From NCBI RefSeq assembly GCF_003259845.1, contig NZ_QLMJ01000003.1, forward strand, positions 496,001-560,000: a stretch of 64,000 bases of DNA, in the 5' to 3' direction. Shown in pieces: positions 34,304 to 43,852 of this stretch. Below the pieces are notes generated by a model, which was not told the DNA's origin, did not search any database, and saw only the letters and a program-made list of their open reading frames with translations. The DNA comes from Actinoplanes lutulentus. GTDB lineage: Bacteria; Actinomycetota; Actinomycetes; Mycobacteriales; Micromonosporaceae. The translations under genes and the position numbers were made by a program. Numbering within the stretch: the first letter of the stretch is position 1; each line of letters starts with the position of its first letter.

Positions 34304-34525
34304 TTACTTGTAGCGGTAGACGATGCGCCCACGGGTCAGGTCGTACGGCGAGAGCTCGACGACGACCCTGTCCTCGGGAAGGATGCGGATGTAGTGCTGC
34401 CGCATCTTGCCGGAGATGTGTGCCAGGACCTTGTGACCATTAGCGAGCTCAACGCGGAACATAGCGTTCGGCAGAGGCTCGATCACTCGGCCTTCGATCT
34501 CGATGGCTCCGTCTTTCTTTGGCAT
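34304..34525 (-). CDS. infA: translation initiation factor IF-1
   Basis: The 73-aa OB-fold protein occupies the A site during initiation: [20 protein letters not shown], then [20 protein letters not shown] and [23 protein letters not shown] 34525 gives the family length exactly. First gene of the alpha-type operon, driven by the promoter at 34672-34700, which implies a leader of about 140 nt. Confidence 0.98.
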   Translation of the reverse strand: MPKKDGAIEIEGRVIEPLPNAMFRVELANGHKVLAHISGKMRQHYIRILPEDRVVVELSPYDLTRGRIVYRYK

Positions 34526-34671
34526 GTCCTCCGCTACCTGTACATCGGGTTCATGGGGCTGGCTTTTGCAACGCCTCATCCGAGCCGAAAATCCGCCTCG
34601 AACCAGCCGCGGCTCCCCCGCCCTCGAAGCGCTTGAGGGCATGGAGAGAGGACGCTGCGCGCCAGCAAGCT

Positions 34672-34700
34672 AGTCTACGCGCCCGTTACAGTGACGACAA
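34672..34700 (-). promoter_or_regulatory. infA-rpmJ-rpsM-rpsK-rpsD-rpoA-rplQ promoter
   Basis: On the minus strand TTGTCG (34700-34695) is 17 bp from TAGACT (34677-34672), a good housekeeping-sigma pattern, 147-175 bp before infA. Confidence 0.6.
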
Positions 34701-34716
34701 ACCGAGGGTTCCGTAA

Positions 34717-34734
34717 CCCGGGGTCGGGCGTGTC
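34717..34734 (-). promoter_or_regulatory. Shared ribosomal-operon element, infA copy
   Basis: The minus strand reads GACACGCCCGACCCCGGG, matching the elements in the rpsL and rpsJ leaders with one mismatch. It lies 16 bp upstream of the predicted -35 box, so it is either a DNA site or part of a longer leader from an upstream promoter. Confidence 0.5.
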
Positions 34735-34762
34735 TGCACCGGACAAGTACCACTTTATCGCC

Positions 34763-35185
34763 TCAGTGGCGGTGCTTGTCCCGATCTCCGAGTCGCGCCA
34801 GGACAGCGAAGGCAACCGGGATCAAAACCCACATCGGCCAGAAGTAGTGAGCGTCGCCGGAAGTCAGGCTCGTGATGCCCCAGATGATCGTGCAGATCAC
34901 GAAGATGCCGAGCATCGGACGGACGCCGTGCTTGCGTTCCGGGGCGCCCGTGGGTGCCACCGGTGCCTTGTGCGCGGGCTCGATCCGGGATTTCCGCAGC
35001 GGGACCGTGCCCGGCAGATCGTCCAGCAGCCCGTCCAGGTCGCCGTAGGTCCTCGCCCCGTACGCCTTCTGGATCCGGTCGTCGTACTCGTTCAGATCCA
35101 GCCGGCCCTCGTCGAGTGCGGCCTTCAGCTGATCCGCGACCTGTTGGCGGTCGGCATCACTCGCACGCATTCCCTCGCGCCCCAT
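34763..35185 (-). CDS. DUF1707 membrane protein
   Basis: A 140-aa protein with the DUF1707 motif (MRASDADRQQVADQLKAALD, then EGRLDLNEYDDRIQKAYGARTYGDLDGLLDDLPG). A Pro/Lys linker and two hydrophobic segments follow (about 87-103 and 113-130: GIFVICTIIWGITSL and WPMWVLIPVAFAVLARLG). DUF1707 is thought to be a small regulatory or binding domain of actinobacterial membrane proteins; the role is unknown. The start could be ATG 35185 (used here), 35170 or 35197. It stands alone between map and infA. Confidence 0.8.
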   Translation of the reverse strand: MGREGMRASDADRQQVADQLKAALDEGRLDLNEYDDRIQKAYGARTYGDLDGLLDDLPGTVPLRKSRIEPAHKAPVAPTGAPERKHGVRPMLGIFVICTIIWGITSLTSGDAHYFWPMWVLIPVAFAVLARLGDRDKHRH

Positions 35186-35246
35186 GAGCCCCAGCATGCC
35201 AGCCGCAATCCACCCAGGCCACGGCTGAGTGCCACCGGGCATGGTT

Positions 35247-35329
35247 TTACGGCTGGCAGGCCGATAAAGGGCTTCTTACGGCTGGCGGGCCGATTAAAGG
35301 GCTTCTTACGGCTGGCGGGCGGTCACGAG
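35247..35329. repeat. 29-30-bp tandem triplication at the 3' end of map
   Basis: A segment starting ttacggctggcggg recurs at 35247, 35276 and 35306, with ataaagggcttc or attaaagggcttc between. The right-hand copy contains the map stop codon and last codons, so the gene's end has been duplicated twice into the downstream spacer. Confidence 0.85.
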
Positions 35330-36139
35330 GTCGCCCAGGCGGCCGCGACCGCCGTCGTGGGCGGTCGTCACCCAGACGCCGTCGTCCAGCAGGGCCATCG
35401 TGTGCTCCACGTGCGCGGCCCGCGAGCCGTCCCGGGTCACCACGGTCCACCCGTCGTCGAGCTCCACCGTGCGCGGCGAGCCCATCGTGATCATCGGCTC
35501 GATCGCCAGGGCCATGCCCGCGATCACCCGGACGCCCCGGCCCGGCTTGCCGTGGTTCAGCACGTGCGGGTCCTGGTGCATCTCGGTACCGATGCCGTGG
35601 CCGCCGTAACCGTCGACGATCCCGTACCGGCCGGCCCTGCGGACGACCTTCTCGATGTTGAAGGAGATGTCCGTCAGCCGGCCACGGCCGTTGGCGACGC
35701 CACGGGCAGCCGCGGCGATGCCGGCCCACATGGCGTCCTCGGCCACCTCGGCCATCCGCAGCAGGGCGGGGTCCGTCTCGCCGACCCCGACGGTGATCGC
35801 CGAGTCGCCGTGCCAGCCCTCCAGGATCGCCCCGCAGTCCAGGGAGATCAGGTCACCCTCGCGCAGGATCTGGTCGGTGCTCGGGATCCCGTGCACCACC
35901 TGCTCGTTGACCGACGCGCAGATGGAGGCCGGGAAGCCGTGATAGCCCTTGAACGACGGGACCGCCCCGGCGTCGCGGATCACTTTCTCCGCGACCGCGT
36001 CGAGGTCGGCTGTCGAGACACCCGGCGCGACCGCGTCGCGCATCGCGTCCAGCGCGGCCGCGACAACAAGGCCGGCCGCGCGCATCAGCTCGATCTGCTC
36101 CAGCGTCTTGAGCTGGATGCTCTGTTCGTTACGCCCCAC
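35306..36139 (-). CDS. map: methionine aminopeptidase, type I
   Basis: Removes initiator Met. The 277-aa protein has the pita-bread fold ligands: LISLDCGAILEGWHGDSAITVG (Asp101 and Asp112), GYGGHGIGTEMHQDPHV (His), ALAIEPMITMG (Glu) and AAHVEHTMALL (Glu). GTG 36139 begins one base after the adk stop, with GGGGGC upstream in adk, so the two genes are coupled. The long frame upstream of this GTG is adk shadow. Order secY-adk-map is standard. Confidence 0.97.
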   Translation of the reverse strand: MGRNEQSIQLKTLEQIELMRAAGLVVAAALDAMRDAVAPGVSTADLDAVAEKVIRDAGAVPSFKGYHGFPASICASVNEQVVHGIPSTDQILREGDLISLDCGAILEGWHGDSAITVGVGETDPALLRMAEVAEDAMWAGIAAAARGVANGRGRLTDISFNIEKVVRRAGRYGIVDGYGGHGIGTEMHQDPHVLNHGKPGRGVRVIAGMALAIEPMITMGSPRTVELDDGWTVVTRDGSRAAHVEHTMALLDDGVWVTTAHDGGRGRLGDLVTARQP

Positions 36140-36140
36140 G

Positions 36141-36794
36141 TCAGCCCCCGTAGGAGCGCAGCGCGTCGATCGCACGCACGGTGACGTCCTCCACCGGGCC
36201 GGTCGCGTCGATGCCCACCAGCTTGCCCTGGGCGCCGTAGAAGTCGACCAGGGGCGCGGTCTTGTCCGCGTACTCCACCAGGCGGTTGGCGATCGTGTCG
36301 GCCTTGTCGTCGTCGCGCTGGAACAGCTCGCTGCCGCAGCGGTCGCAGATGTTGTCCTTGCTCGTCGGGTCGAACTCGACGTGCCAGATCTTTCCGCAAC
36401 CACGGCAGGTCCGCCGGCCCGAGAGCCGGCGGATCACCTCGTCATCGTCGACCACGAGCTCCATGACCAGGTCCAGGGCGGTGCCCAGGTCGGCGAGGAG
36501 CTTGTCCAGCGCCTGAGCCTGCGGCACCGTCCGCGGGAACCCGTCCAGCAGGAAGCCGTCGCTGGCGTCGGGCTCGGCGAGCCGGTCGCGGACCATGTTG
36601 ATGGTCACCTCGTCCGGCACCAGCTGCCCGGCGTCCATGTACCGCTTGGCCTCGACACCCAGCGGCGTCCCCTGCGAGACGTTGGCCCGGAAGATGTCCC
36701 CGGTCGAGATCTTCGGCACGGCGAGATGGGCGGCGATGAACTCAGCCTGGGTTCCCTTGCCGGCCCCCGGAGGGCCCACCAGTACCAGCCGCAC
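36141..36794 (-). CDS. adk: adenylate kinase
   Basis: Interconverts ATP + AMP with 2 ADP. The 217-aa long-type enzyme has the P-loop [10 protein letters not shown] (7-16), the AMP site FLLDGFPRT (81-89) and a LID with four Cys (130, 133, 150, 153) that should bind zinc. GTG 36794 ([10 protein letters not shown]) has GAGGCGA upstream. It lies between secY and map; adk-map spacing is one base. Confidence 0.97.
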   Translation of the reverse strand: MRLVLVGPPGAGKGTQAEFIAAHLAVPKISTGDIFRANVSQGTPLGVEAKRYMDAGQLVPDEVTINMVRDRLAEPDASDGFLLDGFPRTVPQAQALDKLLADLGTALDLVMELVVDDDEVIRRLSGRRTCRGCGKIWHVEFDPTSKDNICDRCGSELFQRDDDKADTIANRLVEYADKTAPLVDFYGAQGKLVGIDATGPVEDVTVRAIDALRSYGG

Positions 36795-36868
36795 CTACAT
36801 CGCCTCGCTTCGGTCAGGAGAAACCACGCCCACCTGAGACGCCAGAGCCCCCCGGCCCTGCGTCCCCA

Positions 36869-38209
36869 CTACCGGAGGAACCCTTCGTAGTTCCGCTGCA
36901 TGAGCTGGCTCTCGATCTGCTTCACCGTCTCCAGACCCACGCCCACCATGATCAGCACTGCGGTACCACCGAACGGGAAGTTCTGGTACTGCTGCTGGTT
37001 GAGCCAGATGAAGAAGAAGTTCGGCAGAACCGAGATCAGGGCCAGGTAAAGAGCGCCCGGCAGCGTGATACGGCTGAGGATGAAGTCCAGGTAGTCGGCG
37101 GTCGGCTTGCCCGGACGGATGCCCGGAACAAAACCACCGTACTTCTTCATGTTCTCCGCGACCTCAGTCGGGTTGAACGTGATCGACACGTAGAAGTAAG
37201 TGAAGAAGATGATCAGCAGGAAGTAGAGGCCGATGTAGATCGGGCTCGTCGGGTCAGCCAGGTTGTTCTGGATCCAGATCTGGTAACCCTTGAGATTGTT
37301 CTGGTCGAAGAACTGCAGGTACAGCTGCGGGAGGTACAGCAGCGAGGACCCGAAGATGACCGGAACGACACCAGCCTGGTTGACCTTCAGCGGGATGTAG
37401 GTGGAGGTCCCGCCGTACATCCGCCGGCCGATCATGCGCTTCGCGTACTGGACCGGAATGCGTCGCTGAGCCTGCTCGATGAAGACGACCAGAGCGATGA
37501 TGACCAGGACCAGGCCGATGACCAGCAGGAACTTGCCGGTACCGCTGGAGGTCTTAATCGTCCAGCCCTCGCCGGGGAGGCGAGCAGCGATCGAGGTGAA
37601 GATGAGGACCGACATGCCGTTGCCGACGCCGCGGTCGGTGATCAGCTCGCCGAGCCACATGACCACGCCGGTGCCGGCGGTCATCGTCATCACCAGGACC
37701 ATCAGGGTCAGCCACATCGGCAGGCCCGTGCTCTCCGGAATGATCTGGTAAGCCGGGTTGTCCTGGTCACACACGTTACCGAAGAGCTGGCCGGTACGGG
37801 CCAGAGCGACGAACGCGGACGCCTGAAGGACAGCGAGGCCCAGGGTCAGGTACCGGGTGTACTGCGTGATCTTGGCCTGGCCGCTCTGGCCCTCCTTGCG
37901 GAGCTGCTCAAGTCGCGGAATCACGACCGTCAGCAGCTGCAGGATGATCGATGCCGTGATGTACGGCATGATGCCCAGCGCGAAAACGGAGAGCTGGAGC
38001 AGCGCACCGCCGGAGAAGAGGTTGAGCAGGTTCAGCACGCCGTTGCCGGAGGCCTCGGTGAGGGCCAGGCAGGCCTTCACGTTGGCGTATGACACACCGG
38101 GACTGGGGAGAGTGGCACCGAGACGGTAGATCGCGACAATCGCTACCGTAAAGAGTAGCTTCTTCCGCAGGTCAGGCGTCCGAAGCGCGCTCGAGAAGGC
38201 GGACAACAA
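36869..38209 (-). CDS. secY: protein translocase subunit SecY
   Basis: The 446-aa channel subunit has ten membrane helices. MLSAFSSALRTPDLRKKLLF opens it, GALLQLSVFALGIMPYITASIILQLL contains the plug/TM2 region, and GLYFLLIIFFTYFYVS and KYGGFVPGIRPGKPTADYL precede the C-terminal RNYEGFLR. The start is TTG 38209 (a second TTG at 38206): AGGAGG sits five bases upstream and matches the family start, whereas a GTG at 38233 lacks a site. It forms a unit with adk and map, separated from rplO by a terminator and 436 bp. Confidence 0.96.
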   Translation of the reverse strand: MLSAFSSALRTPDLRKKLLFTVAIVAIYRLGATLPSPGVSYANVKACLALTEASGNGVLNLLNLFSGGALLQLSVFALGIMPYITASIILQLLTVVIPRLEQLRKEGQSGQAKITQYTRYLTLGLAVLQASAFVALARTGQLFGNVCDQDNPAYQIIPESTGLPMWLTLMVLVMTMTAGTGVVMWLGELITDRGVGNGMSVLIFTSIAARLPGEGWTIKTSSGTGKFLLVIGLVLVIIALVVFIEQAQRRIPVQYAKRMIGRRMYGGTSTYIPLKVNQAGVVPVIFGSSLLYLPQLYLQFFDQNNLKGYQIWIQNNLADPTSPIYIGLYFLLIIFFTYFYVSITFNPTEVAENMKKYGGFVPGIRPGKPTADYLDFILSRITLPGALYLALISVLPNFFFIWLNQQQYQNFPFGGTAVLIMVGVGLETVKQIESQLMQRNYEGFLR

Positions 38210-38645
38210 CTGATCCTCCTGCGTAGTCGCCACACTCTGGGTTGCGTTATCCCGGAAGTTCGGGCACACATCATTGGGCAGCCATATAGGCCGCCAGCGG
38301 AGCACTGTATCAGCAACGCCGAGAACTCAACCACCGGCGTGGCATGGTCCGATGCATCAGTACAACACAAGTGTCTGACTCAGTGGCCGAACCGGGCGTG
38401 CTCCACCTTGGCCGGTCACCCGTTCCCGGCCGGTTCCCACCATACGGCAGCGCGGCCCGTTCAGAACGCCTCTGAGGGCACCAGATGTTACGACCGTGTT
38501 CCGCCCGGTTCCGGGTGCATTCGCCGCCTCAGGCGACGCACAGGGCCACCTGCGCGTCACCAGTCACTCACCCGACGCGGGTGAAAAGCGAAGAGGCCGT
38601 GGCGCCGGACGAATCCGGTGCCACGGCCTCTGCCGTTGTCACGTA
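38210..38645. other. rplO-secY intergenic region
   Basis: 436 bp hold the rplO terminator at the right end and presumably the secY promoter. The best candidate is TTGAGT (38330-38325) with TACAGT (38309-38304), but the 15-bp spacing is short. No gene is seen; frames on both strands lack coding character. Confidence 0.6.
38592..38631 (-). terminator. Terminator after rplO (end of the spc block)
   Basis: 12 bp pair perfectly (38592-38603 with 38620-38631). After a G-U wobble, a further ccgg/ccgg continues the stem to a 6-nt loop. The minus-strand RNA continues UUCGCUUUUC. It lies 14 bp after the rplO stop. Confidence 0.88.
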
Positions 38646-39095
38646 CTACAGCTCGGTGACGGAACCACCGGCGGCAGCGATCTTCTCCTTGGCCGACTCG
38701 CTGAAAGCGTGCGCCGTGATGGTCAGCGACACACTTCCCAGCTCGCCCGTGCCCAGAACCTTGACCGGCAGGCCCTTGCGGACAGCGCCGGCCTGGACGA
38801 GCTCGGCCGGGCCGACCTCGCCGCCGTTCGGGAACAGCTCGGCAAGGCGGTCCAGGTTGACGACCTGGAAAACGACCTTGTTACGCGGCTTGTTCCGGAG
38901 ACCCTTCATCTTCGGCAGGCGCATGTGGATAGGCATCTGCCCACCCTCAAACGATGCCGGAGTGTTCTTGCGGGCTCCGGTGCCCTTGGTACCACGACCG
39001 GCAGTCTTGCCCTTGGAGCCTTCACCGCGACCCACACGGGTCTTCGCGGTCTTGGAACCGGGCGCCGGGCGCAGGTGATGAACCTTGATCGCCAT
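38646..39095 (-). CDS. rplO: 50S ribosomal protein L15
   Basis: The 149-aa protein has a long Gly/Arg/Lys-rich N-terminal tail ([25 protein letters not shown]), which enters the 23S core, then [19 protein letters not shown] and a globular C-terminal domain. ATG 39095 shares one base with the rpmD stop (TAATG), implying coupling. Last gene of the spc block. Confidence 0.98.
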   Translation of the reverse strand: MAIKVHHLRPAPGSKTAKTRVGRGEGSKGKTAGRGTKGTGARKNTPASFEGGQMPIHMRLPKMKGLRNKPRNKVVFQVVNLDRLAELFPNGGEVGPAELVQAGAVRKGLPVKVLGTGELGSVSLTITAHAFSESAKEKIAAAGGSVTEL

Positions 39096-39277
39096 TACTC
39101 GACCTCCTCAACACTGACGAGGTGGTTCACGGCGAAGATCATGCCCCGAATCTCGGGGCGGTCCTCCTTGACCACCACGTCGTTGATCCGCTTGAGGCCG
39201 AGCGAACGCAGGGAGTCCCGCTGGTTCTGCTTACGGCCGATACCGGACCGGACCTGGGTGACCTTCAAGCGTGCCAT
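39095..39277 (-). CDS. rpmD: 50S ribosomal protein L30
   Basis: The 60-aa protein reads [20 protein letters not shown], then [20 protein letters not shown], typical L30. ATG 39277 shares one base with the rpsE stop (TGATG); a TTG one codon upstream is possible but unneeded. It is coupled on both sides to rpsE and rplO. Confidence 0.97.
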   Translation of the reverse strand: MARLKVTQVRSGIGRKQNQRDSLRSLGLKRINDVVVKEDRPEIRGMIFAVNHLVSVEEVE

Positions 39278-39900
39278 CAACGCACCGCCGCTTCGGCACG
39301 CGCCGCCAGCATCGCAGCCGGCGCCACATCCTCAACCGGGAGACCGCGGCGAGCCGCGACCATCTCCGGCGACTCGAGGCCCTTGAGAGCAGCCACAGTC
39401 GCGTGCACGATGTTGATCGGGTTCGAGGAGCCGAGGCTCTTCGAGAGGATGTCGTGGATGCCCGCGCACTCGAGCACGGCACGCACCGGGCCACCGGCGA
39501 TAACGCCGGTACCAGCGGAAGCCGGCTTGAGCAGGACGACACCCGCGGCAGCCTCGCCCGTGATCGGGTGCGGGATTGTCGCACCGATACGCGGAACCTT
39601 GAAGAAGTGCTTCTTGGCCTCCTCGACGCCCTTGGCGATTGCCGCGGGCACCTCCTTGGCCTTTCCGTAACCGATACCGACGGTGCCGTCACCGTCGCCG
39701 ACGATCACCAGGGCGGTGAAGCTGAAGCGACGACCACCCTTGACGACCTTCGCAACACGGTTGATCGCGACGACCCGCTCAAGATGCGGGGTCTTCTCGA
39801 CGGGCGCGTTACCGCGGCCGCCCTCGCGACGGTTGTCGCGGCGGTTGCCACCCTCGGTGTTACCGCCGGACCCGCCGCCTCGGCGCTGCTGACCAGGCAT
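39277..39900 (-). CDS. rpsE: 30S ribosomal protein S5
   Basis: The 207-aa protein has a Gly/Arg/Asn-rich N-terminal extension (1-38). The double-stranded RNA-binding-like domain ([20 protein letters not shown]) follows, then [58 protein letters not shown] and a C-terminal helix. It acts in decoding fidelity and mRNA entry. It lies between rplR (13 bp) and rpmD (1-base overlap). Confidence 0.98.
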   Translation of the reverse strand: MPGQQRRGGGSGGNTEGGNRRDNRREGGRGNAPVEKTPHLERVVAINRVAKVVKGGRRFSFTALVIVGDGDGTVGIGYGKAKEVPAAIAKGVEEAKKHFFKVPRIGATIPHPITGEAAAGVVLLKPASAGTGVIAGGPVRAVLECAGIHDILSKSLGSSNPINIVHATVAALKGLESPEMVAARRGLPVEDVAPAAMLAARAEAAVR

Positions 39901-39913
39901 TGGTCAATTCCTC

Positions 39914-40309
39914 CTAGAACTCGAGTCCGGCTTCGCGGGCGGCGTCCGCAAGCGCGGCAATCCGCCCCGCGTACTTGTTGCCACCGCGGTCGAAGACGAC
40001 CTTGGAAATGCCCGCGGCCTTGGCCCGCTCGCCCAGGAGGGCGCCGACCTTGCCGGCCAGGGCGCTCTTCGCGCCCTCGCCACCACGGATCGAGGTGTCG
40101 AGCGTGGACGCCGAGACCAGGGTGTGACCGGCCAGGTCGTCGATGATCTGCGCGGTGATGTGCCGCGTGGAACGGGTGACGACCAGGCGCGGACGCTCGG
40201 CCGAACCGCGAACGTTCTTGCGGACCCGGAAGTGCCGACGCGCCTTGCCAACGGCACGCGCGGCGGAGACCCCGCCGCCATTGCGGCGCTTGAGCAGCGT
40301 GGCGGTCAC
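39914..40309 (-). CDS. rplR: 50S ribosomal protein L18
   Basis: The 131-aa 5S-rRNA-binding protein shows [75 protein letters not shown] 40309 overlaps the rplF stop as GTGA, implying coupling. Confidence 0.98.
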   Translation of the reverse strand: MTATLLKRRNGGGVSAARAVGKARRHFRVRKNVRGSAERPRLVVTRSTRHITAQIIDDLAGHTLVSASTLDTSIRGGEGAKSALAGKVGALLGERAKAAGISKVVFDRGGNKYAGRIAALADAAREAGLEF

Positions 40310-40845
40310 TTCTTACCTGCCTTTCCAGCCTTGCGGCGGATGACCTCGCCCTGGTACTTGACGCCCTTGCCCTTGTACGGCTCCGGCGGGCGGATCTTAC
40401 GGATGTTCGCTGCGACCTCACCGACAAGCTGCTTGTCGATGCCCGCGACCGTGAACTGGGTCGGCTTCTCCACGGAGAAGGTGATACCCGTCGGCGGCAC
40501 GATGTTCACCGGGTGCGAGAAACCGAGAGCGAACTCCAGGTCCTTGCCCTTGGCGGTCACGCGGTAACCGGTTCCGTTGATCTCGAGCGTCTTCTTGTAG
40601 CCCTCGGTGACGCCAACGATCATGTTGGCGACCAGCGTGCGCGAGAGGCCGTGGAGTTCCTTGGCCTTGCGCTCGTCGTTGGGGCGGTTGACGTGCAGCT
40701 CGCCGCCGTCCTTCTCAACCGTGATCGGTTCAGCGACGGTGTGCGAGAGCTCGCCCTTGGGGCCCTTGACCTTGACGGTCTGGCCCGTGATGGTGACGTC
40801 GACGCCGGTCGGCACCGGGATCGACTTACGTCCGATTCGCGACAT
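40306..40845 (-). CDS. rplF: 50S ribosomal protein L6
   Basis: The 179-aa protein has two repeated alpha/beta domains. [20 protein letters not shown] starts it, with [10 protein letters not shown] in the first, and [34 protein letters not shown] sequence (here [19 protein letters not shown]) in the second, which binds 23S helix 97 near the factor-binding site. ATG 40845 lies 15 bp after rpsH. Confidence 0.98.
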   Translation of the reverse strand: MSRIGRKSIPVPTGVDVTITGQTVKVKGPKGELSHTVAEPITVEKDGGELHVNRPNDERKAKELHGLSRTLVANMIVGVTEGYKKTLEINGTGYRVTAKGKDLEFALGFSHPVNIVPPTGITFSVEKPTQFTVAGIDKQLVGEVAANIRKIRPPEPYKGKGVKYQGEVIRRKAGKAGKK

Positions 40846-40860
40846 TGTCTAAGTCTCCAG

Positions 40861-41268
40861 TTACCAGACGAAGGCGAGGACTTCCCCGCCTACGCTCCGC
40901 TTGCGGGCCTGCTTGTCGGTCAGCAGTCCCTGGGACGTCGAAATGATCGCGACACCGAGACCACCGAGCACGCGGGGCAGCTCGTCGGACTTGGCGTAAA
41001 CCCGCAGGCCGGGCTTCGAGACGCGCTTGATGCCGGCGAGGCTGCGCTCACGGTTCTGGCCGTACTTGAGCTCAACGACCAGACGCTTGCCGACCGCGCC
41101 CTCTTCGGGCTCCTCAGACGACCACGAGGCGATGTAACCCTCAGCCTTGAGGACCTCGGCGATGTTCGCCTTGATCTTCGAGTAGGGCATCGTCACCTTG
41201 TCGTGGTACGCCTGGTTGGCGTTACGCAGACGCGTCAGCATGTCTGCGATCGGGTCCGTCATCGTCAT
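40861..41268 (-). CDS. rpsH: 30S ribosomal protein S8
   Basis: The 135-aa central-domain binder shows [64 protein letters not shown] and the signature [30 protein letters not shown] 41268 is used; a second ATG two codons later (41262) is possible. In E. coli S8 represses the spc operon by binding its mRNA; no such site was verified here. Confidence 0.97.
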   Translation of the reverse strand: MTMTDPIADMLTRLRNANQAYHDKVTMPYSKIKANIAEVLKAEGYIASWSSEEPEEGAVGKRLVVELKYGQNRERSLAGIKRVSKPGLRVYAKSDELPRVLGGLGVAIISTSQGLLTDKQARKRSVGGEVLAFVW

Positions 41269-41383
41269 GGGTATTCGTCAACCTTTCTCGCCGGGGTTCC
41301 CGCGAGCGGGCCTACGGCGAAGCGGTATTGCACAAACCCAGCCACTGTTCCGCTCAGGAGCGGCGGGCGGGGCGGTTGGATGG

Positions 41384-41569
41384 TTACCAGCTGGCCTTGG
41401 ACACGCCGGGGAGCTCACCGCGGTGGGCCATGTCCCGCACGCAAACCCGGCAGAGGCCGAACTTGCGGTACACCGAGTGCGGGCGACCGCACTTCTGGCA
41501 GCGGGTGTAGGCACGCACGGCGAACTTGGGCTTCGCGGCAGCCTTGATGATCAGCGCCTTCTTAGCCAT
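41384..41569 (-). CDS. rpsN: 30S ribosomal protein S14, type Z (zinc-binding)
   Basis: The 61-aa short form has two CxxC pairs (Cys24/27 and Cys40/43 in CQKCGRPH and [17 protein letters not shown]), the zinc-containing C+ type usual in the spc operon of actinobacteria. It follows rplE by two bases. A zinc-free paralogue, if present, is elsewhere. Confidence 0.98.
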   Translation of the reverse strand: MAKKALIIKAAAKPKFAVRAYTRCQKCGRPHSVYRKFGLCRVCVRDMAHRGELPGVSKASW

Positions 41570-41571
41570 GC

Positions 41572-42141
41572 TCAGTTCTCCTTGAACGGGAAGCCCAGGA
41601 GCTTGAGCAGCGCCCGGCCCTCGTCGTCGGTCTTGGCGGTGGTGACCACCGTGATGTCCATGCCCCGCGGACGATCGATCCGGTCCTGGTCGATCTCGTG
41701 GAACACCGACTGCTCGGTCAGACCGAAGGTGTAGTTGCCGTGGCCGTCCAGCTTCCGGCTGTCGAGGCCGCGGAAGTCACGGATACGCGGCAGCGCGATC
41801 GACAGCAGCCGGTCCAGGAACTCCCACATCCGGTCGCCACGAAGGGTGACCTTCGCGCCGATCGGCATGCCCTCACGCAGCTTGAACTGCGCGATCGACT
41901 TGGTCGCCCGACGCACCAGCGGCTTCTGACCGGTGATGGTGGTCAGGTCCCGAACCGCGCCGTCGATCAGCTTGGCGTCACGAGCGGCCTCGCCGACACC
42001 CATGTTCACGACGACCTTGACCAGGCCGGGGATCTGCATGGGGTTGCCGTACGTGAACTGCTCGTTGATGGCCGGCGCAACCTCGGAGCGGTACTTCTGC
42101 TTGAGGCGCGGCAGCGTCTTGGTCTCGGTGGCGGCAGTCAT
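41572..42141 (-). CDS. rplE: 50S ribosomal protein L5
   Basis: The 189-aa 5S-binding protein contains [84 protein letters not shown] and a [25 protein letters not shown]-terminus. ATG 42141 shares one base with the rplX stop (TGATG). Confidence 0.98.
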   Translation of the reverse strand: MTAATETKTLPRLKQKYRSEVAPAINEQFTYGNPMQIPGLVKVVVNMGVGEAARDAKLIDGAVRDLTTITGQKPLVRRATKSIAQFKLREGMPIGAKVTLRGDRMWEFLDRLLSIALPRIRDFRGLDSRKLDGHGNYTFGLTEQSVFHEIDQDRIDRPRGMDITVVTTAKTDDEGRALLKLLGFPFKEN

Positions 42142-42455
42142 CAGAGTTCCTTACCGGTCGTACGCGCGATGCGGACCTTGTTGCCGTTCCCGTCGATCTG
42201 GTAACCGATGCGGGTCGGCTTGCCCTGGTCGTCCAGCACCTGCACGTTCGAGATGTGAACGGGGGCTTCCTGAGTGACGATGCCACCGGTCTTCGAGCCC
42301 CGCTGGTTCGTGCGGATGCGCTCGTGCTTCTTGACTCGGTTGACGCCCTCGACCAGGACCTTGTCCTGCCGCGGGAAGGCCGCAATGACCTTGCCCTTGG
42401 CACCCTTGTCCTTGCCGGCGATGACGACGACCGTGTCGCCCTTCTTGATCTTCAC
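42141..42455 (-). CDS. rplX: 50S ribosomal protein L24
   Basis: The 104-aa assembly-initiator protein starts with the KOW motif [24 protein letters not shown] and continues [14 protein letters not shown] and [15 protein letters not shown] 42455 begins two bases after the rplN stop. Confidence 0.98.
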   Translation of the reverse strand: MKIKKGDTVVVIAGKDKGAKGKVIAAFPRQDKVLVEGVNRVKKHERIRTNQRGSKTGGIVTQEAPVHISNVQVLDDQGKPTRIGYQIDGNGNKVRIARTTGKEL

Positions 42456-42457
42456 GG

Positions 42458-42826
42458 TCAGAGCACCTCCGGCGCCAGGCTGATGATCTTCATGAACCGC
42501 TTGTCGCGCAGCTCGCGCCCGACCGGGCCGAAGATGCGGGTGCCGCGGGGGTCCCCGCCGTCCTTGATGATGACGGCGGCGTTCTCGTCGAAACGGATGT
42601 ACGAGCCGTCCGGACGCCGCTTCTCCTTGGCGGTGCGAACGATGACCGCCTTGACGACGTCACCCTTCTTCACACCGGCACCCGGGATGGCGTCCTTGAC
42701 CGTGGCCACGATGACGTCGCCGATGCTCGCGTAACGGCGACCGGAGCCGCCGAGTACGCGGATGCACAGAATCTCCCGTGCACCCGTGTTGTCGGCGACA
42801 CGCAGTCGCGACTCCTGCTGGATCAC
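42458..42826 (-). CDS. rplN: 50S ribosomal protein L14
   Basis: The 122-aa protein is standard L14: [68 protein letters not shown]. The start is GTG 42826 with AGGAGAC upstream. First gene of the spc block, 95 bp after rpsQ, with a strong hairpin between. Confidence 0.98.
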   Translation of the reverse strand: MIQQESRLRVADNTGAREILCIRVLGGSGRRYASIGDVIVATVKDAIPGAGVKKGDVVKAVIVRTAKEKRRPDGSYIRFDENAAVIIKDGGDPRGTRIFGPVGRELRDKRFMKIISLAPEVL

Positions 42827-42890
42827 GTCTGTCTCCTATGTCTGCCAGTTCTCCGGAAAAACTCGCCCGAAGCTTGGCGGAACGATGGGC

Positions 42891-42918
42891 CGCTGGGCCG
42901 GCCGAAGCCGGCCCAGCG
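42891..42918 (-). terminator. UUCG-loop hairpin between the S10 and spc blocks
   Basis: A perfect 12-bp stem (42891-42902 with 42907-42918) has a UUCG tetraloop in the minus-strand RNA, starting 3 bp after the rpsQ stop. No U-run follows, so termination may be partial or the hairpin may protect the 3' end of the S10 transcript. Confidence 0.7.
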
Positions 42919-42921
42919 CGC

Positions 42922-43194
42922 TCACTTGGCCTTTTCGAGGATCTCCACGATCCGCCACCGCTTGGTGGCGGAGAGCGGCCGGGTCTCCATCATCAGGACC
43001 CGGTCACCGATGCCCGCAGCGTTCTGCTCGTCGTGCACCTTGAGCTTGCGGGTCCGGCGGATGACCTTGCCGTACAGGGCGTGCTTGACCCGGTCCTCGA
43101 CCTCGACCACGACGGTCTTGTCCATCTTGTCGCTGACCACGAGGCCCTCACGCACCTTGCGCTGGGCGCGCGGTGCAGCCGTGTCTTCACTCAT
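42922..43194 (-). CDS. rpsQ: 30S ribosomal protein S17
   Basis: The 90-aa OB-fold protein shows [40 protein letters not shown] (in two overlapping motifs) and [30 protein letters not shown] 43194 overlaps the rpmC stop as ATGA. Last gene before the UUCG hairpin. Confidence 0.98.
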   Translation of the reverse strand: MSEDTAAPRAQRKVREGLVVSDKMDKTVVVEVEDRVKHALYGKVIRRTRKLKVHDEQNAAGIGDRVLMMETRPLSATKRWRIVEILEKAK

Positions 43195-43424
43195 GCTGTC
43201 ACCTCATCCGGCGCAACCGAGAGCCCCAGCTCGCGCTCACGCATGATCGTGTAGATCTTCGCAATGTCCTTGCGAACAACCTGGAGTCGACGGTGATTGT
43301 CGAGCTGCCCGGTCGCACGCTGCACGCGAAGGTTGAACAGCTCCGCCTTGGCCTCCTGCACCTTCGCGACCAGCTCCTCGTCGGAGAGTTCGCGCAGCTC
43401 GGTTGCCTTAACGCCCGCTGCCAT
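43191..43424 (-). CDS. rpmC: 50S ribosomal protein L29
   Basis: The 77-aa two-helix protein at the tunnel exit reads [59 protein letters not shown] 43424 shares one base with the rplP stop (TGATG). Confidence 0.98.
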   Translation of the reverse strand: MAAGVKATELRELSDEELVAKVQEAKAELFNLRVQRATGQLDNHRRLQVVRKDIAKIYTIMRERELGLSVAPDEVTA

Positions 43425-43849
43425 CAGCTTTCACCCACTTCGCGTGTCACGATGCGGCACTTCATCGGGAGCTTGTGAATCGCGCGGCGCATCGCCTCGC
43501 GCGCGACCGTCTCGTTCGGGAACGACATCTCGAAGAGAATGCGTCCCGGCTTGACGTTCGCAACCCACCACTCGGGAGAACCCTTACCGGAACCCATGCG
43601 GGTCTCGGCAGGCTTCTTCGTCAGGGCCTGGTCCGGGAAGATCGAGATCCAGACCTTGCCACCACGCTTGATGTGGCGGGTCATCGCGATACGCGCCGAC
43701 TCGATCTGCCGGTTGGTTACGTACGCGGGCTCCAGCGCCTGGATACCGAATTCGCCGAAGACGACCCGGTTGCCGCCCTTGGACGCGCCGTGGCGGTCCG
43801 GGTGGTGCGGCTTGCGGAAGCCCTTCGGGGGCTTACGCGGCATCAGCAT
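43424..43849 (-). CDS. rplP: 50S ribosomal protein L16
   Basis: The 141-aa protein near the A-site tRNA elbow contains [58 protein letters not shown], the signature [20 protein letters not shown] and [22 protein letters not shown] 43849 (MLMPRKP) matches the family start better than the ATG two codons in. It starts 3 bp after rpsC. Confidence 0.98.
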   Translation of the reverse strand: MLMPRKPPKGFRKPHHPDRHGASKGGNRVVFGEFGIQALEPAYVTNRQIESARIAMTRHIKRGGKVWISIFPDQALTKKPAETRMGSGKGSPEWWVANVKPGRILFEMSFPNETVAREAMRRAIHKLPMKCRIVTREVGES

Positions 43850-43852
43850 GGC

